Shown in pieces: positions 32,815 through 43,103 of a DNA stretch of 52,886 nucleotides. The position numbers were made by a program, and so were the translations under genes. A model generated the notes under the pieces. The model did not search any database, was not told where the DNA came from, and saw only the letters and a list, made by a program, of their open reading frames with translations. This DNA comes from Bacteroidales bacterium (lineage in GTDB: Bacteria > Bacteroidota > Bacteroidia > Bacteroidales > PUMT01), in assembly GCA_007134675.1 (NCBI GenBank), contig SLKJ01000085.1:1-52886 (forward strand), given 5' to 3'. Every line of letters begins with the position of its first letter. The first letter of the stretch is position 1.

Positions 32815-33918
32815 CTACTCAATCGCATCCAGTATCAGGCTGGCCAGGGCGAGAAAATCCTCCAGCTCTATACCATCATAACCGGAACCGGCAGAGGGGG
32901 TAGCCGTATGGACAATTACAAGATTCTTCCGTGGAACAATATAGAGAAACTGACCACCTTCACCCATAGCAAAATAGGCCGCGTTCTCCTTATGTATCCA
33001 CCAGTAATAACCATATCCGTGAAATGAACCGGTCATTTCCGGTTTTATATGCTCGCTGGTGGACAGATCTATCCATTCGGCCGAAACAACCTGATTCCCG
33101 TTCCACCACCCCTTTTGAAGACAGAACTGGCCAATCCGGGCCAGATCGCGTGGCCGCAGATGCAATCCGAGTCCCCCGATATTAAGCCCATCCTGATGCT
33201 GCTCCCAGATAAAGTCATTAATACCCAGCGGATCAAAAAGGGCATGAATTATTGAATCGGTATTTTCCTGTTCGAAAACCTCTCTTAAAACCCCCATGGC
33301 AAGTTGCGGAGGACCCGGATTACAAAAAAAGGAGCTGCCTGCCGGGTCAACAAAATCATTGGTAAGCACTATCCTCACGGTGCTTGGAAACCTGTTCGAA
33401 TTAAAAAGATCAATATTATGCTGCTCATAATCCCAAACCAGTCCTATAGTCATAGTCAGCATATTCTCTGCAGTAATGTCCCGTTTGTTCATGTCACCGT
33501 CAAAGTATCCCGGAATATACCCGTACAACCTGTGATCAAGCCTTATCAGATCCCTGTCCCACGCCAAACCGGTCAACAGTGAAGTAATGCTCTTTGTCAC
33601 ACACTTAATATTTGTCTTTTTGTCAATATCATTTTTATCCCTGAAATAGGATTCAGAAACAAGTTTTCCGTTTCTTACAATCAGCAGGGATTTTGATGTG
33701 ACAAATCTCTTCTCGTCAAACATCATCTCATATATATCCTGCAACTTACCATCATTGAATCCGTGACTGGCAGCAGGTGCAACCTCCCATCCGTCTCCAT
33801 TCTCCGGCGGTTCAAAATTGACAGAAGCTTTGTAATCACTATCCGGAAGGCATGAATTCATAAGAATCGCTACCAGGAATAAAGTCAAATGTCTGTATTT
33901 AATAATTCCAGTCTTCAT
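32815..33918 (-). CDS. Serine hydrolase (beta-lactamase/class C) family lipoprotein with substituted catalytic motifs
   Basis: MKTGIIKYRHLTLFLVAILMNSC lipoprotein signal. Family-typical arrangement KCVTKSITSLLTG, SSFFCNPGPPQLA, PRDLARIGQFCLQKG, MGEGGQFLYIVP. Confidence 0.88.
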   Translation of the reverse strand: MKTGIIKYRHLTLFLVAILMNSCLPDSDYKASVNFEPPENGDGWEVAPAASHGFNDGKLQDIYEMMFDEKRFVTSKSLLIVRNGKLVSESYFRDKNDIDKKTNIKCVTKSITSLLTGLAWDRDLIRLDHRLYGYIPGYFDGDMNKRDITAENMLTMTIGLVWDYEQHNIDLFNSNRFPSTVRIVLTNDFVDPAGSSFFCNPGPPQLAMGVLREVFEQENTDSIIHALFDPLGINDFIWEQHQDGLNIGGLGLHLRPRDLARIGQFCLQKGWWNGNQVVSAEWIDLSTSEHIKPEMTGSFHGYGYYWWIHKENAAYFAMGEGGQFLYIVPRKNLVIVHTATPSAGSGYDGIELEDFLALASLILDAIE

Positions 33919-33919
33919 T

Positions 33920-34717
33920 TCACCAAACAAATGCATTAAAATAAAATCTTAAAAACAAGCTGTTCGACAGAAAACTTACAGGCTCCGGCTCATTAAAACG
34001 GGAAAAATCAACTTCATAGCCAAGGCTCAGTGTCTGTCGCCGGTTATTGGACAAATCCATTATAAGCTTTAAATTTGCCGATTGCATTTTATCAAGGGTG
34101 GCAAACCCTGCATTTTCATGTAACCTTTTTAAATGCTCTCCAAAACCGGGAAGCTGATATGTATAATGGTTGTTAGCCGATGGTCTGGAAATCATTCCTG
34201 CAAGAGGTATATTCAGTTCGAGAAATATTTTCCTTTCTCTGTTTATTTCAACATCAAAAAAATACTGGAAATCAAGGGTATATGAAGTGGCCCAGTAAAT
34301 CAGATCCGGATTTTCATTAACAAATCTGTAAATTCTTGAAGTTGCACTTATATTTCCCCCCACGTATGAAAGTGCATTATCAAATGAAAGCTCCGGAACT
34401 ATTACAGTAAGTCCCCAACCAAACCGGGGCTGGACATACCATGCATTAAAATCCAGCCGGTTCCTTAAATAATCACCTTTTACACCCAGATGCAGATGTC
34501 TGCGAAAATTTCTGTAGGTCCTTACTGAAAGTATCTTCAGGTTTACTCCGGGTCCATCATAGCGCAGCGGCGAAAAATAGGTATCCGAGAGCTGCATCCA
34601 TTGAAAATTTAACGACAGACCGGAATTCCTTGTTTCAGGAGACCTGAAAGGATGGTTGGCGTATGTGTCTGAAAAACAAAACACTATCAACAAGATAAGC
34701 CAAACAAAAAATTTCAT
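33920..34717 (-). CDS. Hypothetical secreted protein, possible outer-membrane beta-barrel
   Basis: 265 aa; signal peptide MKFFVWLILLIVFCFSDTYA and amphipathic strands. Its stop codon lies 2 nt from the next gene's start. Confidence 0.68.
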   Translation of the reverse strand: MKFFVWLILLIVFCFSDTYANHPFRSPETRNSGLSLNFQWMQLSDTYFSPLRYDGPGVNLKILSVRTYRNFRRHLHLGVKGDYLRNRLDFNAWYVQPRFGWGLTVIVPELSFDNALSYVGGNISATSRIYRFVNENPDLIYWATSYTLDFQYFFDVEINRERKIFLELNIPLAGMISRPSANNHYTYQLPGFGEHLKRLHENAGFATLDKMQSANLKLIMDLSNNRRQTLSLGYEVDFSRFNEPEPVSFLSNSLFLRFYFNAFVW

Positions 34718-34801
34718 GCTTACAGAATTAAGTGTTCCTTTTAATTCCGTTTACGTAAAAAAAATGATTTTGTTCTAGAAAAGTGTTGAATAACAACTTG
34801 T

Positions 34802-34829
34802 GCTGTTTGCAGGTTGCTGTTTGCAGGTT
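34802..34829. repeat. Tandem direct repeat, 2 x 14 bp
   Basis: GCTGTTTGCAGGTT twice in direct succession in an intergenic region. Confidence 0.85.
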
Positions 34830-34992
34830 GGGTTTGTATATAATTCAGCAAAAGTAGGGACCGGGTCCGCGCTGCCCTCATAAATCCGGTTGAAGCTTTA
34901 AGGTATGAGTGAACCGACTCCCTGGTAAAACCAGAAAAACAATGAGGCTTTATCAAAACCGTGATTGCTTCGTTTTAAAAGGCAATAAACAG

Positions 34993-36951
34993 CTATGGGT
35001 TAAGGGCATTGAGTCCAAGCCGTTTTATGTTCATGTCCTTGCCGTACTTTACTATTGATATGCCATTATTTTCCAGACCGCTTCTATAATCAGACTTACG
35101 GAAAAGATATTCTGAATGCAACAGTGCGGTCCGCATAACCGGAAGACACTCTCTGAAATCAGGGCCGAAATTTTTCAGTGCCTGCAGAAAGTAGAACATA
35201 ATATCATAACCCAGAAATGCGTAATCTGAAGGCTCAGTGTAATACTTATCCCTGAAGCGGCCAATAAATCTCCTTACATTTTCATCATCATAGTCTATGT
35301 AAAAGGGAGAAGCAAAATGAAGCTCCATATTATGTAGATATTCTACTTCTATGTTTGGAAACCTTTGCCAGTCGTTCAGTCCGAAAATGGTTATATCATA
35401 ACTTCGGGAAAGTATGTTAAGCCTCATAAGCACATCAGATACAAAAGCCTGGTCTGATGAGGGGATAATAACTATATTTTTCTCTCCTGAAACCAGGGAT
35501 TGTTCAATATTTGTTGTGGCATCCCTGTATATAACCTCCTTGAAAACAAGGTTGTCAAATTCAGATCCATAGGAAAAATGCCTGAATATATTGTTTTTGA
35601 ATGCTTCAACCAGATCCCTTTCAAAAAAGTCATCCTTATGAAGTAAAACAAAATTTGATGAAGGGAAATTAGTAATGAATATTGAAGCCTGTTCAAGCTC
35701 TACAGAAGCAGAGGGTGTAACCTGGAAAAGATATGGATTGTCTGAAAGAAACTCTCTCCTCGAAGTAAGGGGCGAAACAATGTTCACTCCGTAGTGGTTG
35801 GCCCAGTCCGCGACTACCCTCATATTTTCAGGATAAACCGGACCAATTACAAGGTCATTGTTCCTGAATTCAGGTTGCCAGATAATGTCTCTGACCTTTT
35901 GGGGATTTCTTTCAGTGTCATGAATACTCAGTTTTACAGAAAGACCAGTCCGCTGAAGAGAATCCAGGGCAAGAAAGGCGCCTTCATAAAATTCAAGGTA
36001 GGGTATTGTGTTATGGTATAATTCATCTAAACTCTTTACATACTCCGGATAAAGTGAATCAATCAGAGCTACAGCGTCCTCTTTGTCGAGTGTGTCGGGC
36101 AACTCAACCGGATAGTTCCTGTCAATAAAAAGAGGCAGTAAAAGGGCTACCCTGAACGGCCTGTCAAATTCCCGGTAATCGAAATGAATACAATCCGCTT
36201 CAATTACTGTCTCCTCTTCATAAAGGTCAGGTGGCCATGGCTCTTCTGCAGTTTCATCCACAGGAAGCTCCGGATCCGGTATCTCAAGCTCTTCAATATC
36301 TGCTTCCAGTTCGCGCGGTATTCTTATATACTCTCCGTATTTGAGGCCCCATATCAGCTTATCATTAGCCTTGCGGATGGCCCTTACCGGCACCTCATAT
36401 TTTCGTGAAAGAGAATATAGTGTTTCCCCTCTTTCAACTTTGTGGTAAATATATTTATCCTCTTCAACAGGAAATCCCTCTCGTGGCACATGGATCCTAC
36501 GGGAAGGAATCTTTACTTCCTGACCTATCTGCAATCCTTCTTCCACCCCCGGGTTCAATCGAATAATTTCATCCTGATCAACATTATAGGTCCGGGATAG
36601 AAAAAAAAGTGTCTGCCCCTGTTCTACAGTATGAACAATATAATCCTTAGGGGGATCACCTGTAAGAATATCTTCTTCATCTGTCTCCGGCATAACAGGT
36701 ATCTTAAGAGCCTGTCCGGGTTGGAGCCCTACATAGGCATGGGGGTTTTCAAGCAGGATCTCCTTTTGCGGCACATTGTATACCCGGCTGATGGAATACC
36801 ATGTCTGACCGGGTTTAACAATATGGATATAATATACCGTACCACCAATTACGACTTTATCTTCAGAGCGCACAACCTCAACCGGATCTGTCTGTGAGTG
36901 ACTATAAAATGAAGTGGCTGTAAAAAGGATCAGAACTATAAATAACCTCAT
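34993..36951 (-). CDS. LysM-repeat protein fused to a type 1 periplasmic-binding (receptor-ligand-binding) domain
   Basis: N-terminal LysM repeats (YIHIVKPGQTWYSISRVYNVPQKEIL; VHTVEQGQTLFFLSRTYNVDQDEII; YHKVERGETLYSLSRKYEVPVRAI). C-terminus FRVALLLPLFIDRNYP...DLVIGPVYPENMRVVADWANHYGVNIVSPLTS. Confidence 0.9.
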   Translation of the reverse strand: MRLFIVLILFTATSFYSHSQTDPVEVVRSEDKVVIGGTVYYIHIVKPGQTWYSISRVYNVPQKEILLENPHAYVGLQPGQALKIPVMPETDEEDILTGDPPKDYIVHTVEQGQTLFFLSRTYNVDQDEIIRLNPGVEEGLQIGQEVKIPSRRIHVPREGFPVEEDKYIYHKVERGETLYSLSRKYEVPVRAIRKANDKLIWGLKYGEYIRIPRELEADIEELEIPDPELPVDETAEEPWPPDLYEEETVIEADCIHFDYREFDRPFRVALLLPLFIDRNYPVELPDTLDKEDAVALIDSLYPEYVKSLDELYHNTIPYLEFYEGAFLALDSLQRTGLSVKLSIHDTERNPQKVRDIIWQPEFRNNDLVIGPVYPENMRVVADWANHYGVNIVSPLTSRREFLSDNPYLFQVTPSASVELEQASIFITNFPSSNFVLLHKDDFFERDLVEAFKNNIFRHFSYGSEFDNLVFKEVIYRDATTNIEQSLVSGEKNIVIIPSSDQAFVSDVLMRLNILSRSYDITIFGLNDWQRFPNIEVEYLHNMELHFASPFYIDYDDENVRRFIGRFRDKYYTEPSDYAFLGYDIMFYFLQALKNFGPDFRECLPVMRTALLHSEYLFRKSDYRSGLENNGISIVKYGKDMNIKRLGLNALNP

Positions 36952-37049
36952 GCACTTATAATAAAATTATTAATTCAGGCCGGTAAACAGATAAAACGGA
37001 ACAAAATTATGAAAGTAATATAAAAGAGGAATCATTTTTATGATGTTTC

Positions 37050-37505
37050 TTAATTTTCTCTGAGAATAAACTCATCATATTCCAGCTCAAAACGCAGTTT
37101 ATGCTTCGATTCCTCAATAGCCAGGGAAAGGAAAAGCGATTTCATCTCCTGGTTTGGTGCTCGCTCGGAAAGGTCCATGTAAAGCTTGAACGCTGCCTTT
37201 TCTCTTTTCATTGCCAGGATAAGGGCATCCCGGTAACTCATTTCGGGAGATGGTTTAATGCTTACAAGATAATCGGCTATCTGCAGGTCAGTGATCACTT
37301 CAGGCTCCATTTCATAAAGCCCCTTCTCTTTCACCTCTGTCAGGCGGGCCTTATGACCAATCTCTTCACGTGCAAACTGCTCAAACACCTGCTTCATATC
37401 AGGAGTCTGGGAGTTTGTTGCCAGCTTTTTATAAAAGTCAACCGCATCCTGCTCAAGGCCTATTGCAAAATCAAGTATATCATCGACAGAAGCGAACTTT
37501 TTCAT
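37050..37505 (-). CDS. Ferritin-like (rubrerythrin-type) diiron protein
   Basis: FAIGLEQDAVDFYKKLA, QFAREEIGHKARL, MKREKAAFKLYMDLSE, LAIEESKHKLRFELEYDEFI. Start chosen at ATG 37505 (MKKFASVDD). Confidence 0.9.
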   Translation of the reverse strand: MKKFASVDDILDFAIGLEQDAVDFYKKLATNSQTPDMKQVFEQFAREEIGHKARLTEVKEKGLYEMEPEVITDLQIADYLVSIKPSPEMSYRDALILAMKREKAAFKLYMDLSERAPNQEMKSLFLSLAIEESKHKLRFELEYDEFILREN

Positions 37506-37549
37506 AATATTTGAATTTTCCGTAAAAATAATCATTATCCCTGTCAATG

Positions 37550-40500
37550 TCAACTATTTCGACCACCTTTAAAAGATGCTTCAAATTCACGGTCAAAGCG
37601 CATTACAATTTGATCGCATCCATGATTGAACAACCTGCGGTAATTATTCCCTGACGTTATTGTAAGCTGATGCTTTTTGAGGTTCCCGGCAAGGGCCAGA
37701 ACGGAAAATATCTCCATCCTTACATCCTCCAGACTGTTGCTTTCTTCCTTCCCGAAAAGTTTAAGCAGGGAAATCAGCTGACGGTATCCCGGATATTCAA
37801 CAGCCGGATCAAAATACTTCTCATACTGCTGTATTACTTTTCCTGTATTGCTGTATGTGCCACCTGTTTCAAAAGGCAATGATGCCGGCATGATCAGATC
37901 AGCGGCAGAAGCAGTTTCGCTCATAAAAAAGTCCTGTACCATTGTAAAATCTGCATTTTTGAACCATTTTGCCACCAGCTCCGTATCAACCGCACAACCC
38001 ACAGGATCCTCACCGAAAATGAACATATTCTTTACAGCAGCCGAATTCAGCAAATCAACAGGGTCCGTGTCATTCCGGGCAGGCATCTCCCCTATCCCCC
38101 ATATTTTCATCAGATTATCGGAAATCACACTGTCATCTGTATCCGCTCCTCCGGGAAGAATATTTCCAAACATTCCCATATCTGACAGTCCCTGTGAGTT
38201 GTTCTTCTCCTTCAAAGAGATAATACCCATTGATGTTTTTCCGGCTTTGCCTGTTATGATCGCAAGATTAAGCAGCTCGGCAGCAGTATCAGGAGATACC
38301 TCCTTCTCCGAAAACAGCAGTATGGCATTCAACTCTTTATTGAAACGATCGGCAAATTCTTCAAAGCATTCCCTGCAGCAGAAACCGGATGATTGAAGAA
38401 GGCTATCGGCATCCTCCTTCATCAGATGATTTTTGTAATCTTCAAATCCGGTACATTTATCCCTGATAAACAGTTTGTTTTCCATTTCCCCCGAAAGGTA
38501 ATGGTGGTTCATGGCCTTTACCAGGTGATAATATGACTTGACTTTCCAGACCTTGTCAACCTTATGCTCCATAGATGATCTGTTCAGGCAGGTTATAAGC
38601 TCAACCGGTACCCCGTTGTTGTGGCGGAGACTGTTTATGGTGAATCCGGGGACAGCATTATCGGTATTTATTTCAGATCCGAACAGGTATATCCGGGTGG
38701 CACCTTCGAGCTGATCAGGAGGGGTATAAGGAAACGAACGGCTTATACGGCCCAGGGCTCCTGACAGATAATGAAAACTGCCTACATTGTTTGTTCCCGC
38801 GCCTGCCCTGGCAAGTTTCTGGATCAGGTACAGCTCCTCATTTGAAAGTCGCGCTCCACCGTAAAAGGCATTTTGCCGGGGACTGACAGCTAGGATTTTC
38901 TCTTTAATGATCTCAAATGCTTTTTCAAATTCTATCTCCCTGAACTCACCGTTTGTTTTAAGCAAAGGCTTAAGTATCCTTTTTTTGTCATTCAGGTAAT
39001 GGTAGCCGAATTTAGCGTACCGGCAGATACTGCCATCCCTGTTCACAAGTCCCCCGCTGCCTGTAACCCTGAGTACAAATCCCGATTTATGGTGAATGTT
39101 AATCTCGCAGCCTATTGAACAGTAGTTGCAGACAGTCTTTATGGTATCCCACTTAACAGGGGCAGGTTTGAAAGGTACATTCTCTGTTATTGCAGCGGTG
39201 GGACAGGTGGATATACAGAGTCCGCATGACTCGCATTTTGTATCCGTAAGGGAATCACCAAGGCTGGGTGCCACATAGGTGTCAAAACCCCTCTGTACCA
39301 GTCCCAAAGCATTTGCACCCACCACCTCTTTGCATATGCGGACGCATCTTGCACATAATATGCACTTATTATTATCTATCTCAATAAACGGATGGGAATA
39401 GTCCGGTTCAAATTCATGAAATTCTCCCATGTATTTCTTTTGCCCGGCACCGTATTCGGTTGACAGATCCTTGAGGTCACAGGTATAGAACTCTGAACAG
39501 CCGCATTCCAGGCAGCGTGACGTCTCCTTAACCGCTACCTCATCACTTTCATAACCAAGCTCAACCTCATTGAAGTTATCCCGGTCACCAACTTCAAGGG
39601 TAGGCATTTCCTGCCGGTGCTGCTGTCTGTATCTGTCGGCGAACATATCTTTCGAAATCTCCCTGAAATTATCCTTCCTGCTAATGAACCCGGGGGATTC
39701 GGGCTCCAGTGGCAAACCGGACAGATACTGGTGGCAGCTTCTGGCAGCCACCCTTGCCTGGGCTACAGCCTCAATAATTGTTGCCGGTCCCGTCACCCCG
39801 TCGCCGGCAGCAAACACCGAATCTATGCCCGTTTGCAGCGTAACCCGGTCGGCTACTATATCACCCCATTTATTAACCTCAAGCTTCCCTTTCGGGGAAT
39901 TTCCATTTATATCATCCAGAAAATCAACTTCAGTCTTCTGTCCTATAGCAGCCAGTATGTAGTCCAGTTCAACCTCAAACTCCGAACCTTTTACCGGGAC
40001 AGGGCGCCTTCTTCCCGACTCATCTGGTTCGCCAAGCTCCATCCTTATGCATGTGACAGATTTAACGGCGCCGTTCTCATCCTTGTTAACCTCCACCGGA
40101 TTGGTCAGAAGCATATATTCGACACCTTCAATTTTTGACTCATGAATCTCGATAGGATTGGCCGGCATCTCCTTCTCTGTACGCCTGTAAATAACATACA
40201 CTTTATCGGCCCCGCACCTGAGAGAAGTCCTGCAGCAGTCCATCGCCGTATTCCCTCCACCTACAACGGCCACTTTTTTCCCTTTGAAATTATATCGCTG
40301 ACCTGTCATCTCCATATTCCGCAGAAAATCTATCCCGGAAAACACCCCATCGGCATCCTCTCCTTTGCAACCAAGCAATGTGCCGCGCTGCGAACCTATT
40401 GTAAGGATCAGGGCATCGTATTTGTCTTTTATTTCACTATAGCTGATGTCGGCACCGAACCGCCTGTTAAAAAAAATATCAGCACCCAGTTCAGTTACTG

Positions 40501-41266
40501 CATCCACCTCTTTCTGCAATATGTCATTCGGGAGCCTGTATTCCGGTATTCCATAGCGGAGCCATCCCCCTGCATGGGGGGCTGCTTCAAAAATATCGCA
40601 CTTGTGCCCCTTCAGCTGGAGGAACCAGGCAGCGGACAACCCTCCAGGGCCGGCCCCTATGATGGCAACCTTCTTGCCGGTAGGATCACCGGTTTCCGGC
40701 ACATACCTGTAAGCTGATTCAAGGTCGCGATCAGATGCAAAACGCTTCAGATAATCAATACCCACAGAACTCCCCTCATCAAGAAGATTACGGCGGCAGG
40801 CCACTTCACACGGCCTTACACATACCCGGCCGCATATTGCAGATAACGGATTGACCTCTTTTATAAGGGCAACCGCTTCGCTGTAAAGCCCTTTTTCGAT
40901 AAGTGAAATATAGCCCTGCACATCAACCCCTGCCGGGCAGGTCTGTTTGCAGGGTGCCTCACAATCTGCAAAATGGTTGCTTACCATCAGATCCAGCGAC
41001 GTTTTCCTGGCTTTTCTCACTTTCTCATTGTCGGTATTTATAACCATTCCCTCAGTGATCAGGGTAGAACACGCCGGCTGGAGTCCCCGAAACCCCTCAA
41101 TCTCCACCACACAAACATAGCAGGACGAAAACGGCACCAGCCTCCGGTCATTGCAGAGGGTTGGAATTTCAATCCCATAGCGCCCGGCAAGCTTCAGTAC
41201 GGTTTCTCCCGCTCTGCCGTTGATATTTTTTCCGTTAAGTATTATATTCAGTTCTTCCATCTTCAT
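37550..41266 (-). CDS. Multidomain iron-sulfur flavoprotein: NuoG-type 2Fe-2S N-terminus, GltD/NfnB-like NAD(P)H oxidoreductase, 2x[4Fe-4S] ferredoxin, FdhA/molybdopterin oxidoreductase-like C-terminus
   Basis: 1238 aa; CNDRRLVPFSSCYVCVVEIEGFRGLQPAC, CKQTCPAGVDVQGY, GAGPGGLSAAWFL, GGGNTAMDCCRTSLR, CILCARCVRIC, CESCGLCISTCPTAA, CNYCSIGCEINI. Confidence 0.92.
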   Translation of the reverse strand: MKMEELNIILNGKNINGRAGETVLKLAGRYGIEIPTLCNDRRLVPFSSCYVCVVEIEGFRGLQPACSTLITEGMVINTDNEKVRKARKTSLDLMVSNHFADCEAPCKQTCPAGVDVQGYISLIEKGLYSEAVALIKEVNPLSAICGRVCVRPCEVACRRNLLDEGSSVGIDYLKRFASDRDLESAYRYVPETGDPTGKKVAIIGAGPGGLSAAWFLQLKGHKCDIFEAAPHAGGWLRYGIPEYRLPNDILQKEVDAVTELGADIFFNRRFGADISYSEIKDKYDALILTIGSQRGTLLGCKGEDADGVFSGIDFLRNMEMTGQRYNFKGKKVAVVGGGNTAMDCCRTSLRCGADKVYVIYRRTEKEMPANPIEIHESKIEGVEYMLLTNPVEVNKDENGAVKSVTCIRMELGEPDESGRRRPVPVKGSEFEVELDYILAAIGQKTEVDFLDDINGNSPKGKLEVNKWGDIVADRVTLQTGIDSVFAAGDGVTGPATIIEAVAQARVAARSCHQYLSGLPLEPESPGFISRKDNFREISKDMFADRYRQQHRQEMPTLEVGDRDNFNEVELGYESDEVAVKETSRCLECGCSEFYTCDLKDLSTEYGAGQKKYMGEFHEFEPDYSHPFIEIDNNKCILCARCVRICKEVVGANALGLVQRGFDTYVAPSLGDSLTDTKCESCGLCISTCPTAAITENVPFKPAPVKWDTIKTVCNYCSIGCEINIHHKSGFVLRVTGSGGLVNRDGSICRYAKFGYHYLNDKKRILKPLLKTNGEFREIEFEKAFEIIKEKILAVSPRQNAFYGGARLSNEELYLIQKLARAGAGTNNVGSFHYLSGALGRISRSFPYTPPDQLEGATRIYLFGSEINTDNAVPGFTINSLRHNNGVPVELITCLNRSSMEHKVDKVWKVKSYYHLVKAMNHHYLSGEMENKLFIRDKCTGFEDYKNHLMKEDADSLLQSSGFCCRECFEEFADRFNKELNAILLFSEKEVSPDTAAELLNLAIITGKAGKTSMGIISLKEKNNSQGLSDMGMFGNILPGGADTDDSVISDNLMKIWGIGEMPARNDTDPVDLLNSAAVKNMFIFGEDPVGCAVDTELVAKWFKNADFTMVQDFFMSETASAADLIMPASLPFETGGTYSNTGKVIQQYEKYFDPAVEYPGYRQLISLLKLFGKEESNSLEDVRMEIFSVLALAGNLKKHQLTITSGNNYRRLFNHGCDQIVMRFDREFEASFKGGRNS

Positions 41267-41324
41267 CTTTTGATACCCGTTTCTTGAATTGCGTATGCAT
41301 AACTTACGTTTTCTGCATTGCTTT

Positions 41325-43103
41325 TTATGAAAGTGTTATTGCTTCAAATTTGCATTTCGTGTAACATATGCCGCAACGAATGCAGAGCTCCTGGTCAATC
41401 AGATGCAACTGCTTTCTTTCTCCTGATATTGCATCAACAGGACAGTTCCTGGCACATACGGTGCATCCCGTGCAATTCTGCTCATTGATCTCATAGGTTA
41501 GAAGTTTCTTGCATGCTTTGGCTGGGCATTTTTTCTGATTTATATGTGCTTCGTACTCATCGCGGAAATACCTTATGGTTGTAAGCACGGGATTGGGAGC
41601 CGTCTGTCCCAGGCCGCACAGCGAACTATCCTTTATCTGTCCTGCAAGCTCCTCCAGCATAGGTATATCTTCATCTCTGCCTTCACCTTCGGTAATGCGG
41701 ACCAGTATTTCGAGCATCCGCTTGGTTCCGATCCGGCAGAAGGTACATTTACCGCACGACTCCTTTCTTGTGAAATCAAGGAAAAATCGAGCAATATCAA
41801 CCATGCAGGTGCTCTCATCCATAACCACCAGTCCCCCTGATCCCATGATAGCGCCGGTGGCATTAACCGATTCAAAATCAACTATGGTATCGGATAGATA
41901 TGCAGGGATACACCCCCCTGAGGGCCCTCCGAGCTGAACGGCCTTGAAGCTCTTATCACCCGGAATACCACCTCCCAGCTTGAAAACTATATCCTTTATG
42001 GAAATGCCCATCGGCACCTCCACCAGTCCCCCGTGCCTTATCTTCCCCGCAAGGGCAAAAACCTTTGTGCCCCTGCTTTTCTCAGTGCCGAATTTTGAAT
42101 ATTCAGAAGCACCGTTACGGATTATCCAGGGTATATTGGCATAGGTCTCAACATTGTTGATGTTGGTAGGCTGATTCCACAGGCCGGAAGCAGCCGGAAA
42201 AGGAGGCCTGCGCCTGGGCATACCTCTTTCACCTTCGACAGAAGCTATAAGGGCGGTCTCTTCGCCACAGACAAAAGCGCCTGCACCCTCCTTCACTGTT
42301 ATGTCAAAGCTGAAACCCTTCCTGCCGGCAACATCTTTTCCCAGATACCCTTTCTCTCTTGCCTGTCTGATAGCTATGCGAAGCCTTTTCAAGGCAAGAG
42401 GGTATTCAGCCCGGCAATATATAACCCCCGCTGAAGCCTCCACGGCAGCGGCTGCAATTATCATTCCTTCAAGCACCGAGTGGGGATCGCCCTCCAGGAG
42501 TGAGCGATCCATAAACGCTCCGGGATCACCCTCATCTGCATTGCATATCACGTATTTTTCGGGAGACCTGCTGTTAAGGGTATATTTCCATTTTAGTCCG
42601 GTTAGAAAACCGCCGCCACCCCTGCCCCGGAGCCCGCTATCCATCACCTCCTTTATGATATCCTGCGACGACAACTTTTCAGAAACGATTTTTTTGAGCG
42701 CTTCATACCCTCCCCTTGATTGGTATTCATCTATTATCTCAGGGTCAATCATGCCGCAGTTTCGAAGAGCAATCTTTACCTGTCCCTCGAAATACTTTTT
42801 ATCCGGGGTGTCATAAAGGTCAGTGTATACGATATATTCTTTTACCGGGTTGTCATTTCCGATATGGTTGTTCATCAGCTCAACTGCCCTGATCTCATCT
42901 ATCTCTCCGTAAAGGTACTGCCCCGAATCATCAATTATCTCGACCAGGGGCTCCCTGTAGCACATCCCGACACAACTTGTCTTTGAAAGAGCGAAGTCAA
43001 GGTTTTCAGCCTCTTTCAGCGCTCTTATTTTTTCATACACCTTTCCGGCTCCTGCAGCAATACCGCAACTCCCCAGTCCTACAATAACTTTGGTTTTTCC
43101 CAT
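41325..43103 (-). CDS. NuoF/HydB-like NAD(H)-binding flavoprotein with extra N- and C-terminal Fe-S domains
   Basis: 592 aa; GLRGRGGGGFLTGLKWKYT, CNADEGDPGAFMDRSLLEGDPHSVLEGM, ESCGKCTFCRIGTKRM, C-terminal CTGCTVCARNCPVDA and CIRCGICYTKCKFEAI. Confidence 0.95.
   Translation of the reverse strand: MGKTKVIVGLGSCGIAAGAGKVYEKIRALKEAENLDFALSKTSCVGMCYREPLVEIIDDSGQYLYGEIDEIRAVELMNNHIGNDNPVKEYIVYTDLYDTPDKKYFEGQVKIALRNCGMIDPEIIDEYQSRGGYEALKKIVSEKLSSQDIIKEVMDSGLRGRGGGGFLTGLKWKYTLNSRSPEKYVICNADEGDPGAFMDRSLLEGDPHSVLEGMIIAAAAVEASAGVIYCRAEYPLALKRLRIAIRQAREKGYLGKDVAGRKGFSFDITVKEGAGAFVCGEETALIASVEGERGMPRRRPPFPAASGLWNQPTNINNVETYANIPWIIRNGASEYSKFGTEKSRGTKVFALAGKIRHGGLVEVPMGISIKDIVFKLGGGIPGDKSFKAVQLGGPSGGCIPAYLSDTIVDFESVNATGAIMGSGGLVVMDESTCMVDIARFFLDFTRKESCGKCTFCRIGTKRMLEILVRITEGEGRDEDIPMLEELAGQIKDSSLCGLGQTAPNPVLTTIRYFRDEYEAHINQKKCPAKACKKLLTYEINEQNCTGCTVCARNCPVDAISGERKQLHLIDQELCIRCGICYTKCKFEAITLS

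Noticed and set aside
34741-34956. 71-aa minus-strand ORF in the 34.7-35.0 kb gap
   Set aside because: No protein motif, contains the 14-bp tandem repeat, likely non-coding. I also looked for a tRNA cloverleaf here and did not find one.
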